Origin: Asterionellopsis glacialis
Lineage: Eukaryota > Bacillariophyta > Plagiogrammaphyceae > Rhaphoneidales > Asterionellopsidaceae
DNA: 11,819 nt
Reading direction: 5' to 3'
Assembly: GCA_014885115.2 (NCBI GenBank)
Contig: WKLE02002997.1
Coordinates: 45,079-56,897, forward strand
The position numbers and the translations under genes were made by a program. Shown here piece by piece: positions 1 through 7,079 of this stretch. A model generated the notes under the pieces. It was given only the letters and a program-made list of their open reading frames with translations, was not told the DNA's origin and searched no databases. Within the stretch, counting starts at the first letter, position 1. Each line of letters opens with the position of its first letter.

Positions 1-1054
1 GGTTTATATGTTATTTTCCGATCAGAAGCATATCTATGTCTGATTCGAACTCTGTAGGAATATTCCTCAAACATTTAGATCTGTCTCTAATCTGTCCTTT
101 CATTGTAATAAAAAAACACTCGATATAGAAAGCTCGAATATAGGGCGAGGTGTTTCGAAGGAGCAGAACACTGGAAAAGGTCCATTTCCCGCAACTCCAG
201 ACTGGTGCTGCCTCGTGAGTATCGTACCTTGAAAAAAACACACGTGTTCGGCCTCTTATCCCTCTCCGATCCTAGCCCCATCCAAGATCGTTTCGAAAAT
301 TTTGGTAATAGTATACATCGATTTTTGTTGAGACCCAGTTATTTTTTTGTTTGGTCCAATATTTTGAAATTCCTAAAATTCTGCACTCTCTACTAGTAGA
401 GATATAACCAAAAAGTGTTGTTTGGATATCCGGCAACTGACCAATTGTATGAACATAACGAAAGTATTGTAGAAGGAACAGGCATTTTCTGAAAAGCAGA
501 AAAAATCTTGGATTGTGTTGGTCTTGATATCCAACCATGGAAGCCATTGCTGTATTTAGAACATTACATGAAACTTTTTTTTTAAAAATCTTCAACGACA
601 AGCAGATTTTATATTTTGCTTCCTGCTTTGTGCAGTCATCTTTGATTTCAGTGCTTTAACTTTCGAAACTCCAGCAAAAAATATATAGTGACTTTTGCTT
701 TCATGTTCAAAACGTAGTACCTCCCTCCAAAAAAAGCAAGTTGTCAAAGATAAAAATCATACTTGGGTGTAATCGTTATAATGCACAAATTCAAATCAAG
801 GAGTAAACACGCAAAGTGTCCGCAAATGTAGTCCAGTCGCAAAGTTCACCATAGAGATAGTGAGTGTGATAGAGAAAGGTATGTTTTCTTCCTATTAGTA
901 TAATTTAAATAAAAAGTAACTAAAACATCTTCCCACAGTCGATTATACATGAAAGGGGTAGACTCAGAGGAAAAACTAATATCCAGATCTTCTTGAGATG
1001 AAACAACTAGGGAAATTGACTTCCGTGCATTACACGTTTGTGTCGATGTGGTAC
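1..1054. other. Intergenic, downstream of cyclophilin
   Basis: No gene can be supported here. The DNA is AT-rich with many A and T runs. The open frames present (for example 272-601 on the minus strand) translate to low-complexity, Phe/Tyr/Asn-rich peptides with no recognisable domain. The part nearest 1054 probably holds the 3' UTR of the cyclophilin gene. No tRNA-like cloverleaf or repeat array was seen. Confidence 0.6.
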
Positions 1055-2125
1055 TTATTCAACACGAACAGAGATCATCTTGATTGGTTCAACAGGGTTG
1101 TCACTCCTTGTTTTGACAGTGGAAATGGCGACCACCAAATCATAACCTTCAGTGATCTGGTAATACGAGAGTGAGAGATATAAAATTAGCAAAAGCAAAT
1201 AATTAGATGATGCTGCCGTATTTCTCGCAAAAGAGAAGGACAAAAAAAAATACTTTACAAGTCCATCCGTTCGACATTTTTATTCTTCTCTCTCTCTTAC
1301 CTTTCCAAAGACGGGGTGAGCACTAGGCGTTTGGGAGTTGTACCAATCCAAGAAGTTATTATTGGCAACGTTAATGAAGAATTGAGATCCTCCTGACATG
1401 GGACGTCCAGTATTAGCCATGGAAAGAGTTCCAGGAGCATTGGAAATCTTTTGATGAGCTTGTCCAGTTTCATCGGGGATACCACCATCAGAAGTACGCG
1501 TGTACGTCTTTCCATCGCAAGATTGGAATGAAGTGTTGGGATCAGGTCCTCCGGTTCCTGCACGAGGAGAATCAGGCTTCTTTGCGTAAGGGCTGTTTTA
1601 ATGGATTTAAAAAAGATTAGATACATGAGATAATGCATAATTTTAAAATTAAATTCGCGTGAGTCAAAGTTGGTCGCATTCACGAAGCCCTACCGAAAGC
1701 ACAGTTCGGCGGCGAAATTTGCAAATATTCGCTGTGCAATATTGAGAGGTTGCAAAGTGCTAATTCTAGATATATCCTAGTTGGATGCCTGTAAGCAGAA
1801 ACACTATGTATTATCTTACGTACCATCCGAATTGGTTCATGAAATTGGGAATGACACGATGAAAGTGGATTCCATCATCTGTTTTTATTGCAAAAAAGGA
1901 AGAAGGATTGGACGGTGTGTCAGATTTAGGTGTTAGCAATTTACTAATAACGCCTTCGAGCTTTCAATCGTGTAAACACCCTGAAGTGCTATCTCGCCAC
2001 GGTAAGAACTTACAAAAACCACTGTTGGCAAGATCAATGAAATTTCCACAAGTGATAGGCATTCTGTCCGTGTAGAGCTCAGCCTTGAAGGTGCCCATGG
2101 TGGTGGTGAAAGTAGCGGTCGCCAT
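1055..2125 (-). CDS. Cyclophilin-type peptidyl-prolyl cis-trans isomerase (4 exons, 186 aa)
   Basis: Cyclophilins catalyse cis-trans isomerisation of Xaa-Pro bonds and assist protein folding. I reconstructed exons 2125-2014, 1878-1824, 1592-1301 and 1156-1055, joined by GT-AG introns; the 561-nt sum is in frame with stop TAA at 1055-1057. The start lies in a good context (ACCATGGCG) and gives a full cyclophilin N-terminus without a signal peptide, so the protein is probably cytosolic or nuclear. Active-site residues, in human CypA numbering, are R55 (R45 here, in FHRV), F60 (F50), M61 (M51), Q63 (Q53), Q111 and F113 (Q126 and F128, in GSQFFINV) and H126 (H148). CypA Trp121 is Phe (F136). The FHR-to-LSMAN segment is about 24 residues longer than in CypA (around 56-105), and there are about seven extra residues before HPVFGK. 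Family assignment is very secure; the cellular role is inferred. Confidence 0.95.
1157..1300 (-). other. Intron 3 of cyclophilin gene (144 nt)
   Basis: On the minus strand the donor reads AAG|GTAAGA and the acceptor TTACCAG|ATC. Removal is phase 0 and joins HPVFGK to ITEGYD, restoring the usual cyclophilin C-terminal block. The 5' part carries a short CT-type microsatellite (about 1286-1297 on the + strand). Confidence 0.9.
1593..1823 (-). other. Intron 2 of cyclophilin gene (231 nt)
   Basis: On the minus strand the donor is GGATG|GTACGT and the acceptor TTAAAACAG|CCC. It interrupts a Cys codon (TG|C) and joins NQFG-C-PYAK. It is the longest intron of the gene, and its middle (about 1680-1720) is less AT-rich than the rest. 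Confidence 0.88.
1879..2013 (-). other. Intron 1 of cyclophilin gene (135 nt)
   Basis: On the minus strand the donor is TTTTT|GTAAGT and the acceptor AAAAACAG|ATG. It splits a Tyr codon (T|AT) and joins NSGF-Y-DGIHFHRV, the expected cyclophilin continuity. Confidence 0.9.
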
Positions 2126-2835
2126 GGTGGAGAGAGATTAGAGGGAAGTTATTACTTGACAACTGGCAATCCAAAAGATTTTTTGATCGAGAAGTGTATC
2201 TGTTGAAAAGTTACGACAAGATCACAAAGAGGAACAGATATCATTGATTTCAAAGGCCACAAAGCCATGAGAGACAAGATCTAAAAAGATTTATCATGTA
2301 GTTTACATGTATATGTGGTAGTAAATATCAGTATGTAGGACCTACGAACTGATCTACCTCTACAGGAACCAGCTCAGCAATTACCTGTACCTGGGTACTA
2401 GTACCTGTTACCTGGTACGGTACCACAGGTATCGGTACCAGGTACGCACGGGTGGTCGAGAGGACGTACCGGGTACCGGTACAGGTACGATCTTGTACCA
2501 TGCGAAGCCAGCAGGGCGGGCAACTTCTTCTCTAGAAGAAAGCGTCATTACCTACTCATTTTTCTCGGGCATCATTCTGGTCGGCGAGGGAGTGCCTCTT
2601 TCGTACTTTTGAGAGTCCGCTCCAATCAAGAATCATGGTGGAATGTAGAGAATAGAATAACAACGCAAAGATAAATTTACAATACGCTCACAACAATCCC
2701 ATCGAAGCGTGAGTAAACAAATCAGACGAATTGCGATCGCTGTCGCTGCGTCTTCAACTTTTCTTGCATCACAGTCAGTAAGTCTGCGTGACGAGAAATT
2801 TACAGTTCGAAATATCGAAACACATTTAACCACAC
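2126..2835. promoter_or_regulatory. Divergent intergenic region between cyclophilin and carrier
   Basis: These 710 bp separate two divergent start codons, so they must hold both promoters. No coding frame is convincing. The notable content is the GTAC palindrome cluster at 2381-2500, roughly midway between the two genes. No clear TATA box could be assigned to either gene. Confidence 0.55.
2381..2500. repeat. GTAC-centred palindrome/repeat cluster
   Basis: Twelve GTAC tetramers occur in 112 bp, starting at 2387, 2395, 2401, 2415, 2420, 2435, 2442, 2466, 2473, 2479, 2485 and 2495. Three are full GGTACC hexamers (2419, 2434, 2472), and 2394-2405 is a perfect 12-bp palindrome (GGTACTAGTACC). Flanking triplets repeat as ACCTG and CAGGT, so the region can fold on itself in several registers. 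Spacing is irregular, so it is not a simple tandem satellite. Function unknown. Confidence 0.85.
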
Positions 2836-3867
2836 ATGGATTACATTAAAAATGTGCACCTCGGGAAGGAAGCAGTTGGTGGCCTTTCAGCCGGAATCGT
2901 TGGAACCGTTATTGGGTATCCTCTAGATCTTGTTAAAACTCGAATGCAAACATCAACTACTACAGCTACTGGTGGAATTTTCCACATCGCATCCAATGTG
3001 GTGCGGAAGGAGGGATTTTTGGCATTGTACAAAGGCATTGCCCCACCATTGTTGTCATTATCGATACTTAATACGATTAATTTCACATCGTACTCTTTCT
3101 TTCGAGAATTGTACGATGCAGAACGAGGTTGGGATATACGGAATGCACTAGCAGGAATGTCTGGAGCACCAATAGCTGGTTCAGTATCAACTATTGAAAA
3201 TTTCATCAAAGTAAGTCCAGTAAACTTTGCTTCTTCGTGGAATGACTTGAAAAGCCTGACGATGGTTTCTTTGTTGAAAAGTTTTCTATTGAAAAAAATG
3301 ATGGTAATCTCACATATTGTACTGTGCTGCTTATTTTTTTTACTTTTCTGCAATTTGCTAAAAAAGACTCAAATGCAACTTGATAATATTACTGGTAAAC
3401 GTTTTAGGGGTTCATGGCACTGTTTGACAACGTTAGTTCAAACACACGGGATTTCGATAGTTTATACTGGGCATCTTGTGAATACGACAAGAGAGCTTGT
3501 CTTTATAGGATCTTATTTTTTCACATATGAAGGGTTTAGAGAAGTATTTAAAGAGAGTTTAGGAATAGGTACCCAATTTGCAGTTCCAATTGCAGGGGGA
3601 CTTGCAGGTGCAACAGGATGGTTCGTTTCGTTCCCATTAGACTGTGTACGGGCTGGTGTCCAGGGGCGGCAGCTAGATACTGCCAAGGTAACAGCTCTCG
3701 ATGTATTTCGAAGCTTAATTGAGAAAAAAGGGTTAAGGGGACTATATTCTGGAGTTTCCCCAAGCATTGCTCGGGCTTTTTTAGTGAGCGGAAGTCGCTT
3801 CAGTGCATATGAAGGAGCTTTGTGGCTTTTGCGAAAAGGGTCTGAACTGAATGATACATCAAATTAA
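2836..3867 (+). CDS. Mitochondrial carrier family (SLC25) protein, 2 exons, 291 aa
   Basis: SLC25 proteins are six-helix solute transporters of the inner mitochondrial membrane (sometimes plastid or peroxisome). Exons 2836-3210 and 3367-3867 give 291 aa, the usual family length, with three repeats. Repeat 1 has PLDLVKTRMQ (29-38) and EGFLALYKG (59-67). Repeat 2 has a degenerate TIENFIK (119-125) followed by TQMQ, then HGISIVYTG (152-160). Repeat 3 has FPLDCVRAGVQGR (214-226) and KGLRGLYSG (246-254). An R-E pair (R167-E168) in helix 4 matches the R[DE] contact-point signature linked to amino-acid or carnitine-type carriers, and the overall look is closest to the carnitine/acylcarnitine and basic amino-acid branch; this substrate call is inference. 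The start, CACACATGG, directly precedes the first carrier repeat. Confidence 0.92.
   Translation: MDYIKNVHLGKEAVGGLSAGIVGTVIGYPLDLVKTRMQTSTTTATGGIFHIASNVVRKEGFLALYKGIAPPLLSLSILNTINFTSYSFFRELYDAERGWDIRNALAGMSGAPIAGSVSTIENFIKVSPVNFASSWNDLKSLTMVSLLKSFLLKKMMVISHIVLCCLFFLLFCNLLKKTQMQLDNITGKRFRGSWHCLTTLVQTHGISIVYTGHLVNTTRELVFIGSYFFTYEGFREVFKESLGIGTQFAVPIAGGLAGATGWFVSFPLDCVRAGVQGRQLDTAKVTALDVFRSLIEKKGLRGLYSGVSPSIARAFLVSGSRFSAYEGALWLLRKGSELNDTSN
3211..3366 (+). other. Intron in carrier gene, in-frame and stop-free (156 nt)
   Basis: The donor is ATCAAA|GTAAGT and the acceptor follows a T-rich tract (TTTTTTTACTTTTCTGCAATTTGCTAAAAAAG|ACT). The length is 52 codons with no stop, so the unspliced reading frame stays open (343 aa). 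The retained segment encodes a hydrophobic stretch (MVISHIVLCCLFFLLF) absent from carriers and interrupts the second signature motif. Splicing restores the conventional 291-aa protein, which is why I call it an intron. Confidence 0.85.
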
Positions 3868-4933
3868 CAATTTCTCAACTACTTTGGAAAATGAGTTCTT
3901 TGATCTGCATTATGATAAAATTGAGTTCATTCAGATCTCGAGGGGTGGGCGAATGGATTAGATAGGTATTTCTGTCAATAGTTGTCATCATTTGTGTGGT
4001 AATACTTCCATTTTTAGGCCGTCAGTTTCTTCTTTGGGCTTGATCTTGTAGCAGTCACGTTTTAAAGTCAGAAAGGCAAGATAATTTTACACCCTTATCT
4101 TTACATCATCAAAGTTCGGGGTGACACTTCAACACGGCAGAATCTGAAAGAATTTAGGAATTTATTGTCCATCCTGTGTATTTCGAAAGACAATCAACAA
4201 AATGCTTTCTATCATCAATGCATACCTGTAGGCCGCTACAGTATTTTTGTAGTGAAAATATTGAAAAGCCATATATATGTTGAAAGAGCGCTAAAGGGCT
4301 TGTGAAAATGTTTTTAGAAAAGAGAAGAAAAAATATGTTGCTGCTAGAAATATGTTTGATAAGAAGACAGAGTACTTAGCACCTTTGAACTCTGAAATAG
4401 GCATTCCTAGACAAATCGGCGCTCCGCTCTGAATCGGCAAAACATATTAATTTCTATCATTCCTACTCTCCGCTATGGTTCACGCCTCGCTCCTACAAAT
4501 GCCTCCAGACGAAGTTTTTTCAAAGTTCAATATAAATACTGTATGTATAAATCTCAGTCTTGATTTGTGCCTTACACAACTTGTACATCGTAAATGATTA
4601 TGACCATTCCTTTTTTAAAAGCTATTTTTTCATCTGACAATAACTCCTGTCTGATTAAGGATATGATACAGTCTCCAGAGCAATGTTGTTATCAGCGGAA
4701 GGCCTTTTTTTGGTTGAACATGGTTGAACACGACAAAAAGGAGGTTTGTTGAATCTTGATCAAAATGATCACAAACACTGGTAACAGTAAAACATTCTAA
4801 ATTTTATGCCAGACTACTTTCGATCAAACTCCGAACCAATGGATGGTTCTGACGCAACATAGTCCTAGGTCTGATCTCTTTCTAAAGCTCTAGATGTCCC
4901 ACCAGTTGGACTAGCAATACGATCTACTCTCAG

Positions 4934-4967
4934 GATACTCTCTCGAGGACTGGAGATAGAGAGTATC
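4934..4967. repeat. Perfect 10-bp inverted repeat (hairpin)
   Basis: GATACTCTCT (4934-4943) is the exact reverse complement of AGAGAGTATC (4958-4967), with a 14-nt loop. It lies in a patch (about 4860-5060) with several CTAG tetramers. It may be a transcription-factor site, an RNA hairpin or a relic of a mobile element; nothing distinguishes these. Confidence 0.7.
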
Positions 4968-5632
4968 AAAAAGTAAGAGCTGTCTGTACTGTAACTAGAG
5001 TCTAGAGGTTCTCTACGACTGCACAGACGGATCCTAGATTTCGATGCAGGATCTAGAAAGACGAGATTTTTTGGATGTTTTTCTGAAAATAGTGATCAAA
5101 ATATTTCTTACACGTTGAATTTTGATGAGGAGTCGATGATCTCATTTAAACATAATATATTGTGTAGATATGACGAATGTGAAAGAGTTAGCCTAATGAA
5201 CTTTATTTACATAATCATTAATTATATAGCGTGTAAAATATGTATTACAGAAGTACAGGAATACATGTTTTTAGGACATCCAACTCTTGAAATGAGCTAC
5301 TCCGATTGCATGGTACCGATTGATGTGATGTACCGGTAATATCATGTCTACAGCATATCTTTCCGTTGAGAATCTTTAATCAGCGAGAAAAATATTTTCG
5401 AGGAAAACTCTCCAAGCGTTGAAAGTTCCGTGCTATATATATCAATATCTCTGAACTTTATCTTGAATTTTCATACTGTTGAGCTTGCTTCTTCCGTTGA
5501 TTTCAAGTAGACTATGAATTTTTATATAAAAAATCATACACGTATTTATTTAAGAGGTGCTTAAAGGATGATGGATACAATTCGTCCGTTACAAACAACC
5601 TCGTATAAACCATTTGGTATCTATAATAAAAA

Positions 5633-5652
5633 TTACGTAGATTTCTACGTAA
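5633..5652. promoter_or_regulatory. TACGTA-containing palindrome upstream of the 5821 gene
   Basis: TTACGTAGA and TCTACGTAA form perfect 9-bp arms around a 2-nt centre. Each arm holds a TACGTA core, an ACGT-type core typical of bZIP factor binding. It sits about 170 bp before the start codon at 5821, so a promoter element for that gene is plausible. Confidence 0.45.
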
Positions 5653-5820
5653 GTTTCACGGATTTGCCTGCCCATCATGTCACGCTTCGCTGAATTGGCC
5701 TGGCCTCACTGAAGCTCAGTTCCATCGTACAACTGTTTTCATCTTGCATGTAATTACCTCCATTTACCTGTTATCTGCTCAATAGGATCCGCTGGCAACA
5801 ACGATTCGGAACAGAACGCC

Positions 5821-6984
5821 ATGGCGACATGGGCGAGAAAGGACTCGACCGATGCTGGCTACAATCAGAGAAGAGTAATATTTGATGATAGTAATCAAAC
5901 GGTTTATGATGAACATTCATATGGTTCCGAAACTCGCGGTGATGCAACATTCGCACGTAGTATAGCAGCAAGTACATGGGCAACACGAAACAGTCGAGGG
6001 ACTTACTGGGGATCTGGGGATTCTTTTACACTAGGCTTTGGTGAAGCTTCTGTGCTCGACGTTACAGATGATGTCATAGAGATGATATATAGAATGGCGG
6101 GATCTTGTAGCAGCATGAAAACCTCATGCAGAGAAGGATTAGAGTCTGCATGCGTCGATATGGATCCGTGCACATGCGAAGATGATGATATCTACTCCAT
6201 GGATGAAGACGACAGTTTCACCGCAGCAGAGAGTACTACAGAAAACGGAAGAAGCGAGACACGACATCAAAGCTTTAGCAATTACAATGCACCCAGGAGG
6301 GGATCATCAGACCCTGGAAGATCATCTTCTTCAAAACTGAGAACGTCAGGACCGAAAAAGGGTGGTTCACTGTATACGAGAGTACCTTCTGCGGCTAGTA
6401 GCCAATTTGACTCATTGATTGGAAAAGATCGATATGAACCAAGTGGTCACTATTCCGAATTTCATAAAAGAACTTCCTCTCGAGACACTTTTTCAGAGAA
6501 ACCGTTCATAATGTCTAGAAGCGCCGCTTCAGAAATTTTGAGAAAACCCACATTAGATTCATACTATGAATCACCCAAAAGGATTTATTCGCAGTCAACT
6601 TACGATAGTAGTTATCAGGAAGGGCATCAACCTCATCACTCCCTCGTCGAAGAAAGGGATGAATCTTATTCAAAAAGATCCACTCATCAGAATAAATCGG
6701 AACAAAGGGACATATATGATATTAGCGACGGTGCACGTAGAGCCAAGTCTCAAAGCAGGCAAAGGATAAAGACCGACCAAGATTACGGGGCAAATATTGG
6801 AATTGTTACCCCAGACACTAGCCCTCAAAGTAGCCGGAAAACGATGTCTCCTTCCATGAAATATTATCTCGCCCAAAAAAATGCAAGAACTGTACGAACA
6901 AAGGCCCACACCGAATATCCCGAAACTACAAAGAAGAAGTCGCATTTTCGAATAAGGGGTTTTCGAAAGAGATGTGAAGCCTAG
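5821..6984 (+). CDS. Unrecognised Ser-rich, largely disordered protein (387 aa)
   Basis: I do not recognise this family. The start GCCATGGCG is a strong eukaryotic context and the first Met after an in-frame stop (TGA at 5710); the frame runs uninterrupted to TAG at 6982-6984. Ser makes up 61 of 387 residues (about 16%), and Arg, Lys, Asp, Glu, Thr and Tyr are also frequent. Residues 60-95 (FTLGFGEASVLDVTDDVIEM) look ordered and could form a short folded or amphipathic element. Five of six Cys cluster at 96-119 (C96, C103, C111, C117, C119), just before an acidic run (120-131). The rest is SR/SY-rich, and the tail (370-384) is strongly basic, resembling a nuclear localisation or nucleic-acid/membrane-binding tail. 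There is no signal peptide or membrane segment. An upstream exon is possible (AATAG at 5782-5786 could be an acceptor), but the start is adequate without it. Confidence 0.8.
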   Translation: MATWARKDSTDAGYNQRRVIFDDSNQTVYDEHSYGSETRGDATFARSIAASTWATRNSRGTYWGSGDSFTLGFGEASVLDVTDDVIEMIYRMAGSCSSMKTSCREGLESACVDMDPCTCEDDDIYSMDEDDSFTAAESTTENGRSETRHQSFSNYNAPRRGSSDPGRSSSSKLRTSGPKKGGSLYTRVPSAASSQFDSLIGKDRYEPSGHYSEFHKRTSSRDTFSEKPFIMSRSAASEILRKPTLDSYYESPKRIYSQSTYDSSYQEGHQPHHSLVEERDESYSKRSTHQNKSEQRDIYDISDGARRAKSQSRQRIKTDQDYGANIGIVTPDTSPQSSRKTMSPSMKYYLAQKNARTVRTKAHTEYPETTKKKSHFRIRGFRKRCEA

Positions 6985-7079
6985 AGCTAGCAATTTTTTT
7001 TAAAAGGTAAAGCTTCGCAAGGCGACGGCTGACTACAAAAATTCAGTACTACTATAGTCGACGGCATACCAACTTTTAT
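6985..7079. other. Short convergent gap between two stop codons
   Basis: Only 95 bp separate the stops of the Ser-rich gene (+) and the copine (-), so their 3' UTRs almost certainly overlap on opposite strands. The heptamer CGACGGC occurs twice (about 7022 and 7059). Confidence 0.6.

Larger units (their letters stand above)
3868..5820. other. Long intergenic region without a supported gene
   Basis: About 1.95 kb between two + strand genes. The open frames are short; the one at 5115-5339 begins at TTG and has no recognisable domain. Content includes a 6-bp hairpin CTGTAG/CTACAG (4226-4241), a direct repeat of TGGTTGAACA (4711-4730), a CTAG-rich patch with a 10-bp hairpin (about 4860-5060), two copies of TTCCGTTGA (5361 and 5492), and a palindrome at 5633-5652. 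No protein of a transposon or retroelement was recognised. Confidence 0.55.

Noticed and set aside
272..601. 109-codon minus-strand open frame
   Set aside because: The translation is low-complexity, with no domain, no codon bias like the neighbouring genes, and it lies in AT-rich DNA; likely chance.
2841..3353. 170-codon antisense frame opposite the carrier
   Set aside because: It mirrors exon 1 and the intron of a well-supported carrier gene; a shadow frame.
4711..4730. Tandem TGGTTGAACA x2
   Set aside because: Only two copies of a 10-mer; too small to support a functional or mobile-element claim.
5115..5339. 74-codon + strand frame in the long intergenic region
   Set aside because: It starts at TTG rather than ATG; the peptide has no recognisable family or signal, and the length is expected by chance in AT-rich DNA.
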